In this document: piece by piece, positions 1-6,695 of the stretch
Layout: every line of letters begins with the position of its first letter
How positions within the stretch are numbered: the stretch's first letter is position 1
NCBI GenBank assembly: GCA_016278585.1
Contig: JADQBO010000406.1
Location: forward strand, 1-20,693
DNA from: Desulfosporosinus sp.
GTDB lineage: Bacteria; Bacillota; Desulfitobacteriia; Desulfitobacteriales; Desulfitobacteriaceae
Reading direction: 5' to 3'
DNA: 20,693 nucleotides
The notes under the pieces: model-generated
What the model was told of the DNA's origin: nothing
The model's input: only the letters and a program-made list of their open reading frames with translations
Database searches by the model: none
Position numbers and translations under genes: made by a program

Positions 1-117
1 TCCGAAATTTTATTACCCGCGACATGGGAAGTTCAGAATCTTCCCACAGCCTTAGGCAATCGAGAAGGTTTGTATGAATCCACAAGTACTTCGAGCATCT
101 TAATTATAACGAAGTGA
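1..117 (+). CDS. Possible C-terminal end of an unknown protein (5' truncated by window edge)
   Basis: Frame 1 is open from the first base to a TGA at 115-117, giving 38 residues that end in ...SSILIITK. Composition is protein-like (LPATWEVQNLPTALGNREG), with no stop in the frame. I do not recognise the family. The piece is short enough that an open frame could be chance, so this is a tentative call. The upstream sequence outside the window would settle it. Confidence 0.4.
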   Translation, partial: SEILLPATWEVQNLPTALGNREGLYESTSTSSILIITK

Positions 118-178
118 GAAATATTAGTCAATGCTCTCAGCCCCAATTGTTCTATATTTTGCCATTTTTGAAAACTGG

Positions 179-225
179 TAGGGGATATTCATGAGAGTGT
201 ATAGGGGATAAAGTCAAGCCCTATA
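179..225. repeat. Direct and inverted short repeats upstream of the 81-aa ORF
   Basis: TAGGGGATA occurs at 179-187 and again at 202-210, a 23-bp period or about two helical turns. AGGGGAT recurs at 269-275, where it probably acts as the ribosome site of the next ORF. TATAGGG at 200-206 also pairs with CCCTATA at 219-225. This arrangement would suit a regulator site or a leader hairpin. No convincing sigma-A promoter was found next to it, so the function is inference only. Confidence 0.3.
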
Positions 226-281
226 GCATAATAATAAGTTGATAAACTCTTAACTCAAATTGAAAGACAGGGGATGACACT

Positions 282-527
282 TTGGAACACCTGGATTTTG
301 AAGTATTGCCAGATCGTATCCTTGGTATGCAAAGACTAGAGGCTTTATTTAATCAGAACGGTTATATAATATGCCAGTCAAGTGGAGAACGGGTCTATAA
401 ATTTGATGAGATAGTGGCTATTTTTTTACCGCTTGGTCCAGAGCATGATCAGGTTATGGCTGTACATAGTGATTATGCTGCTGAGTTTATGCAAAACTGT
501 AACACTTTATTAGTGTATATGACCTAG
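282..527 (+). CDS. Hypothetical 81-aa protein upstream of the pilin gene
   Basis: This is an 81-codon ORF starting at TTG 282, with AGGGGAT at 269-275 as a plausible ribosome site. The product is soluble-looking and slightly acidic, with no signal peptide, membrane segment or cysteine cluster. It has two cysteines (in ICQSSGE and QNCNTLL). No family is recognised. It is followed within about 60 bp by a palindrome and a rho-independent terminator at 588-620, so it looks like a separate monocistronic unit rather than part of the pilus operon. The TTG start is weakly supported. Its closeness to the tad locus is the only functional hint. Confidence 0.55.
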   Translation: MEHLDFEVLPDRILGMQRLEALFNQNGYIICQSSGERVYKFDEIVAIFLPLGPEHDQVMAVHSDYAAEFMQNCNTLLVYMT

Positions 528-566
528 AAACTATAATACATAAATAGTGTAATTCGTTCGTTTAGG

Positions 567-585
567 TTATCACACTATGTGATAA
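567..585. promoter_or_regulatory. Perfect 19-bp palindrome (8-bp arms, 3-bp centre)
   Basis: TTATCACA at 567-574, CTA at 575-577, and TGTGATAA at 578-585 form a perfect inverted repeat just before the terminator at 588-620. The half-site order TCACA-N3-TGTGA is the reverse of the CRP consensus TGTGA-N6-TCACA, so it is not a standard CRP site. It could be a dimeric regulator's operator or an upstream stabilising hairpin for the transcript end. Confidence 0.45.
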
Positions 586-587
586 AT

Positions 588-620
588 AGGTCGGGCCGTT
601 CTAGATGGTCCTGCCTTTTT
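588..620 (+). terminator. Rho-independent terminator after the 81-aa ORF
   Basis: AGGTCGGGCC at 588-597 pairs with GGTCCTGCCT at 607-616 (nine of ten positions, two of them G-U) around a 9-nt loop, followed directly by a T run through 620. It closes the transcript of the upstream small ORF. Confidence 0.7.
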
Positions 621-861
621 ATGTTTTATTTAAAATATTTTTACTAACCCAAATAGTTATTTTAAATGGAAATTCTACAAAGTCTTAGTGGTGATTTTTG
701 AGGTACTACAAAGATACAGATTTATGAATAGGACTAAAGACTAGACCTAACTTGTATTATATAGTGACTATTGGCATATATTCGATCTTACAACTTGGGG
801 CTATAATTAAATATAAGAAAATATTATCTGGTAGTATATTACCAGAAAGGAGGATATTAAT
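621..861. other. AT-rich leader region before the pilin gene, no ORF
   Basis: No protein-coding frame is visible. TATAAT at 802-807 is a perfect -10 sequence, but no good -35 lies 16-18 bp upstream (TTGGCA at 771-776 is 25 bp away), so it is a weak promoter candidate for the pilin gene. CTACAAAG is repeated at 675-682 and 706-713 with a 31-bp period, which may be chance. Confidence 0.4.
827..846 (+). promoter_or_regulatory. Leader hairpin abutting the pilin ribosome site
   Basis: TCTGGTA at 827-833 pairs perfectly with TACCAGA at 840-846 around a 6-nt loop. The last base of the stem is the first base of the AAAGGAGG ribosome site (846-853) of the pilin gene. It could stabilise the mRNA 5' region or modulate ribosome entry. 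The role is inferred. Confidence 0.45.
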
Positions 862-1032
862 ATGAAAGCAAAGTTAATTGCACTACTCAAGGATGAAGAA
901 GGGCAGGGCATGGTTGAGTATGGACTTATTATCGGACTAGTATCAATTGCAGCGATTGCAGCTCTCATAGCTCTAGGTCCAAAAATTAGAGATTACTTTA
1001 ATGCGGCAAATAATGCAGTAACACCACCATAA
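862..1032 (+). CDS. flp: Flp/Fap-type pilin (prepilin), 56 aa
   Basis: This is the major subunit of a type IVb Tad pilus, made as a membrane-anchored prepilin. The short basic N-terminus (MKAKLIALLKDEEG) is followed by the prepilin peptidase site after Gly14. Mature Gln15 begins Q-G-M-V-E-Y, with the diagnostic Glu at +5 (E19) and Tyr at +6 (Y20) of Flp pilins. A single hydrophobic helix at about 21-43 follows, then a short polar tail ending in TPP. The length of about 55-60 aa is typical of Flp. An ideal AAAGGAGG ribosome site sits 8 nt before ATG. The gene lies directly upstream of the processing peptidase and assembly genes, separated from them by a strong hairpin, which fits abundant pilin and scarce machinery. 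Confidence 0.95.
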   Translation: MKAKLIALLKDEEGQGMVEYGLIIGLVSIAAIAALIALGPKIRDYFNAANNAVTPP

Positions 1033-1095
1033 GTCTAATATCCTTTTTAAACTAAAAATATAGAACGATTTCTTTGTGAATCACATGCATGACTC

Positions 1096-1127
1096 AAAGA
1101 ACCCTACTGCCGGCAGTAGGGTTCTTT
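1096..1127 (+). terminator. 32-bp perfect palindrome between flp and tadV: probable partial terminator
   Basis: The 16-base left arm at 1096-1111 (AAAGAACCCTACTGCC) is the exact reverse complement of 1112-1127, so the transcript can form a long GC-rich hairpin. Only TTT follows (1125-1127), a weak U-tract, so leaky termination or 3' stabilisation of the flp mRNA is more likely than a complete stop. The tadV ribosome site begins 5 nt downstream. Confidence 0.75.
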
Positions 1128-1147
1128 ACTCAAAGGAGGGAGACGCT

Positions 1148-1669
1148 GTGGGGGTTAATGACATCGCTCTAGTATTAACTTTAATCATCGCTGTCTTTAC
1201 TGATTGGCGTGAACAGAAAATCTATAACAAACTACTCATCCCTGCCTTTCTCGCTGCTCTTATTCTCCAAACGTTTCAAGGGGGCATTTCTGGATTGACA
1301 AGCAGTCTTTTGGGAGCTGGTTTGGGTTTTACTTTACTCCTTCTCCCATATTTTATGGGAGGAATAGGTGCCGGGGATGTTAAATTGCTTGCAGTGATTG
1401 GAGCTTTTGGTGGTGCCACTTTTGCCCTCACCAGTTTTCTATACGGGGCAATTATTGGCGGTATAATCTCGGCAATTCTGCTCGCGCGTAGTCGAGCCTT
1501 GATAAGTACAATTATGCATTTATTGCTATTGCTCCCCTTTTTAAGGCGACCTAAGCATTTAAGTGAAGCTATGAACAACACTAGCCAAGAGAAATTTCCC
1601 TACGGAATTGCAATCTCATTAGGGACTTTGATTTCTTTGTATTTTCCCGTGGGTGGGGGATGGTCATGA
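1148..1669 (+). CDS. tadV: Prepilin peptidase of the Tad system (A24 family, TadV/CpaA)
   Basis: This is a membrane aspartic peptidase that cleaves, and may methylate, the Flp prepilin and pseudopilins. The 173-aa product keeps both catalytic aspartates of the A24 family: Asp19 in FTDWREQKIYN, after the first membrane helix, and Asp77 in the G-x-G-D motif (GAGD 74-77, followed by VKL). It has about five or six hydrophobic segments. It is short because it lacks the N-terminal methylase domain of PilD, as usual for TadV/CpaA. The start is GTG 1148, with AAAGGAGG at 1132-1139 spaced 8 nt. An in-frame GTG at 1076 exists, but using it would translate the palindromic hairpin and it has no ribosome site. 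The 3' end overlaps the next gene in an ATGA arrangement. Confidence 0.9.
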   Translation: MGVNDIALVLTLIIAVFTDWREQKIYNKLLIPAFLAALILQTFQGGISGLTSSLLGAGLGFTLLLLPYFMGGIGAGDVKLLAVIGAFGGATFALTSFLYGAIIGGIISAILLARSRALISTIMHLLLLLPFLRRPKHLSEAMNNTSQEKFPYGIAISLGTLISLYFPVGGGWS

Positions 1670-2061
1670 TTCGAAGAATCCATAATGGAGAAAACGGACA
1701 AGCCTTGGTAGAAATGGCCCTGATTCTGCCTCTCTTTCTTCTACTGTTATTTGGAGTGATCGAAATGGGTCGTATCGGCTATGCTTATGTTTCAGTAAGT
1801 AATGCTGCTAGGGAAGGTGGGCGAGTTGCAACCATCGGTGGAACAGATCTTGAAATTAAGAATACCATCCAGAATGCAGCAACTGCCCTTGATTCCATAA
1901 GCTTAACAATTATTATCACCCCGCTCGAAGCAAATCGGCAATCCGGGCAAGAGGTAACCATTAATGTTACTTATCCAGTTCAATTAGTCATTCCGATCAT
2001 TAGTAATGTAATACCCAATCCGGTTGTGGTCAGCTCTAGCATTGTTATGCGCCTAGAATAA
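1666..2061 (+). CDS. tadE: TadE-like pseudopilin
   Basis: This is a minor pilin-like protein of the Tad apparatus (TadE family, PF07811). The 131-aa product begins with a short basic leader (MIRRIHNGENG), then QALVEMALILPLF with the conserved Glu (E in VEMA) and one long hydrophobic helix, followed by GVIEMGRI. The C-terminal domain is beta-rich and presumably outside the membrane. A Gly precedes the hydrophobic stretch, as at a prepilin-type cut site. I chose ATG 1666, which overlaps the tadV stop as ATGA and has GGGTGGGGGA about 6 nt upstream. ATG 1660 is in frame but lies within the G-rich ribosome site. The protein is probably cleaved by TadV. Confidence 0.88.
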   Translation: MIRRIHNGENGQALVEMALILPLFLLLLFGVIEMGRIGYAYVSVSNAAREGGRVATIGGTDLEIKNTIQNAATALDSISLTIIITPLEANRQSGQEVTINVTYPVQLVIPIISNVIPNPVVVSSSIVMRLE

Positions 2062-2101
2062 GAAAATAATAATGTCCATTCTGCAGGACGGGGGAGTGGT
2101 C

Positions 2102-3214
2102 ATGATTCAAATACAATCGCTATTCATTAAACACTGGACTCAGATACAACAGTTTAAACGATTAAAGCAAAACAAGAACGGGATTAGAGATGACCATTGG
2201 CAAGAACGCGGCAGCGTTGTTGTGATTGTGGCCCTATCATTAACCGCACTACTTGGTTTCTGTGCAATTGTAACGGATATTGGTCTATTATATGCTCAAA
2301 AGGCACATCTCCAAAATTCAGTTGATGCTGCAGCACTCGCAGGAGCACAGGAGCTTCCGACCAATCTCAATGATGCCAAAGTAATTGCGATGGATTATGC
2401 TGAACGAAACGGGATTTCCAATGTTAGCGTAACGTTTGAGGCGAATAATACTAAAATCGTTGTTCAAGCTAGCAAACAAGCTCCAACTTACTTTGCCAGA
2501 ATATGGGGAATTACTGAAGAGCAGATTTCAGTTTCGTCAAGGGCAATGATGGTTCCACCAACAGCATTGACTGGGGCCGTACCTCTTAGCATTCAGGAAC
2601 AAGACTTTATTTATGGACAAAAGTATGTTCTTAAATCTGGGGGAGGGTCTGGAACAACGGATTGGTATCTTGATGACGATAAGAATAATAGCGTAAAAAA
2701 ATCAGGGGACGAGTCTGGGACTTCCGGTTGGTATGGCGCACTGGAACTTACAGGTACAGGAGCCAATACATATGAGTACGACTTAGCCAACGGGTATCTT
2801 GGAACTTTAAGTGTTGGACAGATTGTGGAAGTTAAACACGGAAATATGAGTGGGCCAACGGCGGACGGAATTAATACTCGTTTAAGCCGCGACACCCGCG
2901 TTCCGAAGAATACTATCGATAATTATGATAGGAATGCCCCTCAAATAGTCTATATTCCAATTGTTAAAATTATTTCTGAAAGTGGAAATTCCATTAATGA
3001 GGTACAAATCGTTGGATTTGCAGCTTTCTTTCTTGAAGGGGTAGCCGGAAACGGCAACGATTCCGTTGTTACCGGGTGGTTTATAGAGACACTCACCTCA
3101 AATGGCAAGACTTCTGCCAACCTATCGGATTTATTAAATACAGAACAGGCCATGGAGAATGGAGTAGCGGGTAATGATTTCGGCTTATACACCCCTAAAT
3201 TAGTAGCAAACTAA
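2102..3214 (+). CDS. tadG: TadG-like pilus assembly protein with Tad N-terminal domain
   Basis: The 370-aa protein has one membrane helix near the N-terminus (about residues 39-60, GSVVVIVALSLTALLGF). It is followed by the characteristic DIGLLYAQKAHLQNSVDAAALAGAQEL segment of the putative Flp pilus-assembly TadE/G-like domain (PF13400). The rest is extracellular and beta-rich, with a Gly/Ser/Trp-rich part at 2630-2760 containing two related units (GSGTTDWYL and ESGTSGWYG). The start ATG 2102 is preceded by GGGGGAG at 2090-2096. An earlier ATG at 2072 lacks a good ribosome site. The initiation region is nearly identical to that of tadE. Expected role is a minor structural or anchoring component. 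It lacks the large von Willebrand-type domain seen in some TadG proteins. Confidence 0.82.
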   Translation: MIQIQSLFIKHWTQIQQFKRLKQNKNGIRDDHWQERGSVVVIVALSLTALLGFCAIVTDIGLLYAQKAHLQNSVDAAALAGAQELPTNLNDAKVIAMDYAERNGISNVSVTFEANNTKIVVQASKQAPTYFARIWGITEEQISVSSRAMMVPPTALTGAVPLSIQEQDFIYGQKYVLKSGGGSGTTDWYLDDDKNNSVKKSGDESGTSGWYGALELTGTGANTYEYDLANGYLGTLSVGQIVEVKHGNMSGPTADGINTRLSRDTRVPKNTIDNYDRNAPQIVYIPIVKIISESGNSINEVQIVGFAAFFLEGVAGNGNDSVVTGWFIETLTSNGKTSANLSDLLNTEQAMENGVAGNDFGLYTPKLVAN

Positions 3215-3291
3215 TCTCTCTCTAAAATTTAAATAATATATTAGTGTATTAACATGATAAAGTAATTTTTATAAACATAGGGGTGAAAACG

Positions 3292-4044
3292 ATGCAACGG
3301 AAAGGCTTTTTCCTTCTGGCATTAATTTGTGGGCTTATCGCTGCAGGATCAATGTATATCTATCTGAACGGAGCAACCCGAAATCCATCCTCAACGCTCA
3401 AACCTTTGGTAATTGTGAAAAGCGATATTCCGGCTCGCACTTTGATTTCGGCTAGTCAATTAGAAGTTAAGGATGTTCCTATTGAAGGTTATCCAAAAGG
3501 CGCTTTTTCCACGATCCAAAGTGTTGAGGGTTCTGTAGCTCTATTAAATCTTTCAGCGGGTGACTTAGTGGTTAGTGCTATGCTTGAAGGTCAAAGTGCC
3601 CAGAGCCTTAGTGATGGTACTTCTAGAGGGAGCACATCTGCCCTTGCTGTCCCTGCTGGGAAAAGGGCAGTAGCGATTCCGATAGGTTTAGTTAGTGGGG
3701 TAGGCTATTCAATAAAACCCGGAGATCATGTGGATGTTCTAGTAACGATAGACATCAAAGATTCTCTCGCTAATTCGGAGACCGTAACCGTAACAACATT
3801 AGCAGCTCAGGATGTTTTAGTTTTGAGTGTTGGGGAAAGTCTCAATGGAGATAAAACCAAGGCTGAAACTAAATCTCACACACTGGCTCTAAGCGTACCT
3901 CAAGCAATGGCGGTTACCCTTGGCAGCGAAAAAGGAAGTCTGCGTTTGTTATTGCGTAATCCAGTCAATACGGAAATTCGTCAAGATACCCCGTTTACAG
4001 GAAATGTATTTATGGATCCCAACTATATTAATAACTATAAGTAA
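3292..4044 (+). CDS. cpaB: CpaB/RcpC-family Flp pilus assembly protein
   Basis: The 250-aa product has an N-terminal membrane helix (MQRKGFFLLALICGLIAAG), then an SAF domain at roughly 40-105 (LVIVKSDIPARTLISASQLEVKDVP...), and a CpaB/RcpC C-terminal region with VPAGKRAVAIPIG and GYSIKPGDHVDVLVTI. In Gram-negative Tad systems CpaB works with the outer-membrane secretin. Here no secretin gene is present, so it presumably acts at the outer face of the membrane or in the cell wall. The start is ATG 3292, with AGGGGTG at 3279-3285. A GTG at 3283 is in frame but is part of that ribosome site. An AT-rich 77-bp gap precedes it, the largest between tadV and tadB, and could hold an internal promoter. 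Confidence 0.88.
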   Translation: MQRKGFFLLALICGLIAAGSMYIYLNGATRNPSSTLKPLVIVKSDIPARTLISASQLEVKDVPIEGYPKGAFSTIQSVEGSVALLNLSAGDLVVSAMLEGQSAQSLSDGTSRGSTSALAVPAGKRAVAIPIGLVSGVGYSIKPGDHVDVLVTIDIKDSLANSETVTVTTLAAQDVLVLSVGESLNGDKTKAETKSHTLALSVPQAMAVTLGSEKGSLRLLLRNPVNTEIRQDTPFTGNVFMDPNYINNYK

Positions 4045-4055
4045 GGAGGGCTACC

Positions 4056-5297
4056 ATGAAACGCATTAGTGTGTTAATTGTTGACGATATCAGTGACACA
4101 AGAGATAGTATTCGGCGTCTTCTCCAGTTTGAAGATGACATTGAGGTGATGGGTGAGGTAGGGTCCGGTTCTGAAGCGATCCTATTTGCAGAAAGGAATC
4201 CGCCAGATATTATTTTAATGGATGTTAACATGCCAGAAATGGACGGAATACGGACAACCGAGTTACTTGCTCAACGTGCACCGGAATGTTCTGTGGTTTT
4301 AATGTCTGTACAAGGGGAGCCGGCGTATTTGCGTCGGGCTATGATGGCTGGAGCTCGAGAATATATTGTTAAGCCTTTTACCGGTGACGAGCTTGCAACT
4401 ATCATTGCCAAAGTCCATGAAATGGATCAAAGAAAACGGGAAGTTGTAGGAAAGCAAATTAACGAGATAAATGATCCTAAAAAGCTTGATAGTCAAATTA
4501 TCTCTTTTTTCAGTACAAAAGGCGGGGTAGGTAATACAACATTAGCCACTAATCTGGCAGTTCAATTAGCGAGTTCAGGTAAATGGCGAGTACTTTTAAT
4601 TGACCTCAACCTCCAATTCGGAGATGTGGCTGTTTTTTTAAACCTTATACCTAAACGGTCGATTGCCGACTTAACCCAAAACGGAACAATCAAGTATTCC
4701 GAAATTCAGTCATATTTCTTGACTCATTCCTCAGGGCTGCAAGTATTAGCTGCCCCAACCCGCCCAGAGTATGCAGAACTGGTCACGGCAGAGCATGTAG
4801 AGCAAATTCTCTCTGAGGTAAAAGGTAAGTTTGATTTCATAATTTGTGACAATGTTAGTCGATTTGATGATGTAAGTCTAGTGAGTTTCGATGCTTCAAC
4901 TCAAATTTGGTTGGTGTTAGCAATGGATGTGCCGACACTTAAAAATGCTAAACTTAGCCTTGAGGTTATCGAGGGGCTTCATCACACTTCTAAAGTGCAG
5001 GTTGTTCTCAATCGTTCCAGTAAAGAAATGGGAATGGATCCTCAAGATGTGGAGAAAAGCCTTAACATTAAAATTAGCCATGAAATCATGAGCGATGGGC
5101 GAGCTCTTGTGGCCGCTCTGAATCAGGGGGTACCTTTTGTTTTATCTCACCCACTAAGCAAAGCTTCTGAGGGAATTCGTAAGATGGCGAGTAAACTCAT
5201 TTCATCGCAAGGTGTCGAGGCAAAGAACGAAGTTGAAGAACAAGGGCATACTATTCCAAAACCTTTAAAAGGACTTCGTAGGGTGTTTGGATTTTAG
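4056..5297 (+). CDS. cpaE: Receiver-domain / CpaE (TadZ) fusion, MinD-ParA-like ATPase of the pilus
   Basis: The 413-aa fusion has an N-terminal response-regulator receiver (about 1-120) with a full set of phosphorylation residues: D10, D11, D56 in ILMDVNMPEMDG, S84 and K106. A linker leads to a MinD/ParA-type domain (about 146-390). The deviant Walker A is KGGVGNTT (155-162): the signature Lys155 is kept, but the usual P-loop Lys is Asn160. Walker A' follows as LIDLNLQFGD (181-190). CpaE/TadZ proteins localise the Tad machine, and departures from the P-loop Lys are known in that family, so ATP binding may be weak while dimerisation or localisation remains. ATG 4056 has AAGGAGGG upstream. No histidine kinase is present in the window. 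Confidence 0.92.
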   Translation: MKRISVLIVDDISDTRDSIRRLLQFEDDIEVMGEVGSGSEAILFAERNPPDIILMDVNMPEMDGIRTTELLAQRAPECSVVLMSVQGEPAYLRRAMMAGAREYIVKPFTGDELATIIAKVHEMDQRKREVVGKQINEINDPKKLDSQIISFFSTKGGVGNTTLATNLAVQLASSGKWRVLLIDLNLQFGDVAVFLNLIPKRSIADLTQNGTIKYSEIQSYFLTHSSGLQVLAAPTRPEYAELVTAEHVEQILSEVKGKFDFIICDNVSRFDDVSLVSFDASTQIWLVLAMDVPTLKNAKLSLEVIEGLHHTSKVQVVLNRSSKEMGMDPQDVEKSLNIKISHEIMSDGRALVAALNQGVPFVLSHPLSKASEGIRKMASKLISSQGVEAKNEVEEQGHTIPKPLKGLRRVFGF

Positions 5298-5310
5298 GGA
5301 GGGATGAGCA

Positions 5311-6660
5311 ATGTCTTTACTAAAACGTTTAGAAAAAGAAAAGATTAATATACAAGAGGAACCTAAGCATGAGCTTCGGTCGGTTCGACCCATTCCTCAA
5401 ATTGACCCTTGGCGTGAGTTTAAAAGCACAATCCACCATGAAGTTATCCAGGCATTGGATAAAACTAACACTCAAGACCTTAAGTCAGAGACGCTCCAAC
5501 CGATTATTGAACACACCCTTGACGTACAGGCTGATGTCTTGGGGTTAACCCCTCCTCGTACGGAGCGCCAGCGCCTAGTACAAGAGGTTATGGATGAAAT
5601 AATTGGGTTCGGTCCAATTGAGTCACTGCTTCAAGACCCTTCCGTAAATGAGATTATGGTTAACGGACCGAGGCAAGTATACGTTGAACGGAAAGGTATA
5701 CTTGAGCTAGCTGGGGTTACCTTTAACGACGATGCGCATGTTTTACATATTATTGAAAAGATTGTAGCGCCTTTAGGGCGACGCATAGATGAGAGCCAGC
5801 CTATGGTCGATGCCCGTTTGCCTGATGGTTCAAGAGTTAATGCGATTATACCCCCACTAGCCTTGAATGGACCTATTCTGACCATTCGAAAGTTTTCTAA
5901 GATTCCCTTTGGAATAAAAGAACTTGTCGGTTTCGGGACGTTAACCACTGAAATGGCAGACTTTATCGATGCCTGTGTCAAAGCACGATTAAATATAATA
6001 GTTTCAGGGGGGACGGGTTCAGGAAAAACAACTACACTAGGAGTGATTTCAGCGTTCATTCCGGAAGATGAGCGTATAATTACAATTGAGGATGCAGCAG
6101 AACTCCAGCTTCGGCAAACCCATGTCGTAACTCTGGAAACTCGCCCGGCGAACATTGAAGGCAAAGGGGCAATAATGATACGAGATTTAGTTAGAAATGC
6201 TTTACGAATGAGACCGGAACGGATTATTGTGGGCGAAGTCCGCAGTGGGGAAGCCTTAGACATGCTGCAGGCCATGAATACCGGCCACGATGGCTCACTT
6301 ACCACTGGCCACGCCAATACTCCTCGGGATATGCTCTCCCGTTTAGAAACAATGGTATTAATGGCGGGTATGGATCTACCCGTTCGGGCAATTCGTGAGC
6401 AAATTTCTAGTGCCATAGATGTCATTGTTCAGCAAAGTCGCTTGAGGGACGGGAGTCGTAAATTAACTCATATTACTGAAGTTCTTGGGATGGAGGGAGA
6501 TGTGATTGTGCTTCAAGACATTTTTCGTTTCGAGCAAACAGGAATTGATAAACAAGGTAAGGTTCAAGGGTACTTCCGGGCGACAGGGATTAGACCGCAT
6601 TTCATTGATAAACTAATTTCCGCAGGGCAAATACTTCCCGATGGAATTTTTTCAAACTAA
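5311..6660 (+). CDS. cpaF: CpaF/TadA pilus assembly ATPase
   Basis: This is a hexameric cytoplasmic secretion ATPase (type II/IV secretion family) that powers Flp pilus assembly. The 449-aa protein has a helical N-terminus (1-100). The core follows, with Walker A GGTGSGKTT (233-241), an Asp box ITIEDAAELQL (about 257-267), Walker B RIIVGEVRS (304-312) and a His box TGHDGSLTTGH (324-334), all intact. The start ATG 5311 follows AGGGAGG by a good distance and lies 13 bp after cpaE. The neighbours cpaE, tadB and tadC are the expected partners. It is the only secretion ATPase in the locus, so it would power assembly and, if it occurs, retraction. A long minus-strand open frame inside it is a shadow. 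Confidence 0.96.
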   Translation: MSLLKRLEKEKINIQEEPKHELRSVRPIPQIDPWREFKSTIHHEVIQALDKTNTQDLKSETLQPIIEHTLDVQADVLGLTPPRTERQRLVQEVMDEIIGFGPIESLLQDPSVNEIMVNGPRQVYVERKGILELAGVTFNDDAHVLHIIEKIVAPLGRRIDESQPMVDARLPDGSRVNAIIPPLALNGPILTIRKFSKIPFGIKELVGFGTLTTEMADFIDACVKARLNIIVSGGTGSGKTTTLGVISAFIPEDERIITIEDAAELQLRQTHVVTLETRPANIEGKGAIMIRDLVRNALRMRPERIIVGEVRSGEALDMLQAMNTGHDGSLTTGHANTPRDMLSRLETMVLMAGMDLPVRAIREQISSAIDVIVQQSRLRDGSRKLTHITEVLGMEGDVIVLQDIFRFEQTGIDKQGKVQGYFRATGIRPHFIDKLISAGQILPDGIFSN

Positions 6661-6695
6661 TAACTTTGTTCATAGCTCCCATAAGGAGGGTAAGT

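Noticed and set aside
567..585. CRP/FNR-type site
   Set aside because: The half-sites are in inverted order (TCACA-N3-TGTGA), so the CRP consensus is not met.
771..782. TTGGCA as part of a sigma-54 promoter for flp
   Set aside because: The -12 GC element is missing at the needed spacing (the sequence there reads CGAT).
1076..1147. Longer tadV reading frame starting at GTG 1076
   Set aside because: It would be translated through the palindromic hairpin, has no ribosome site, and adds residues unlike a prepilin peptidase N-terminus. GTG 1148 has AAAGGAGG at ideal spacing.
5631..6425. 264-aa minus-strand open frame inside cpaF
   Set aside because: It lies wholly opposite the highly conserved CpaF core, has Ser/Ile-rich low-complexity composition, and lacks a ribosome site. 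It is a codon-bias shadow.
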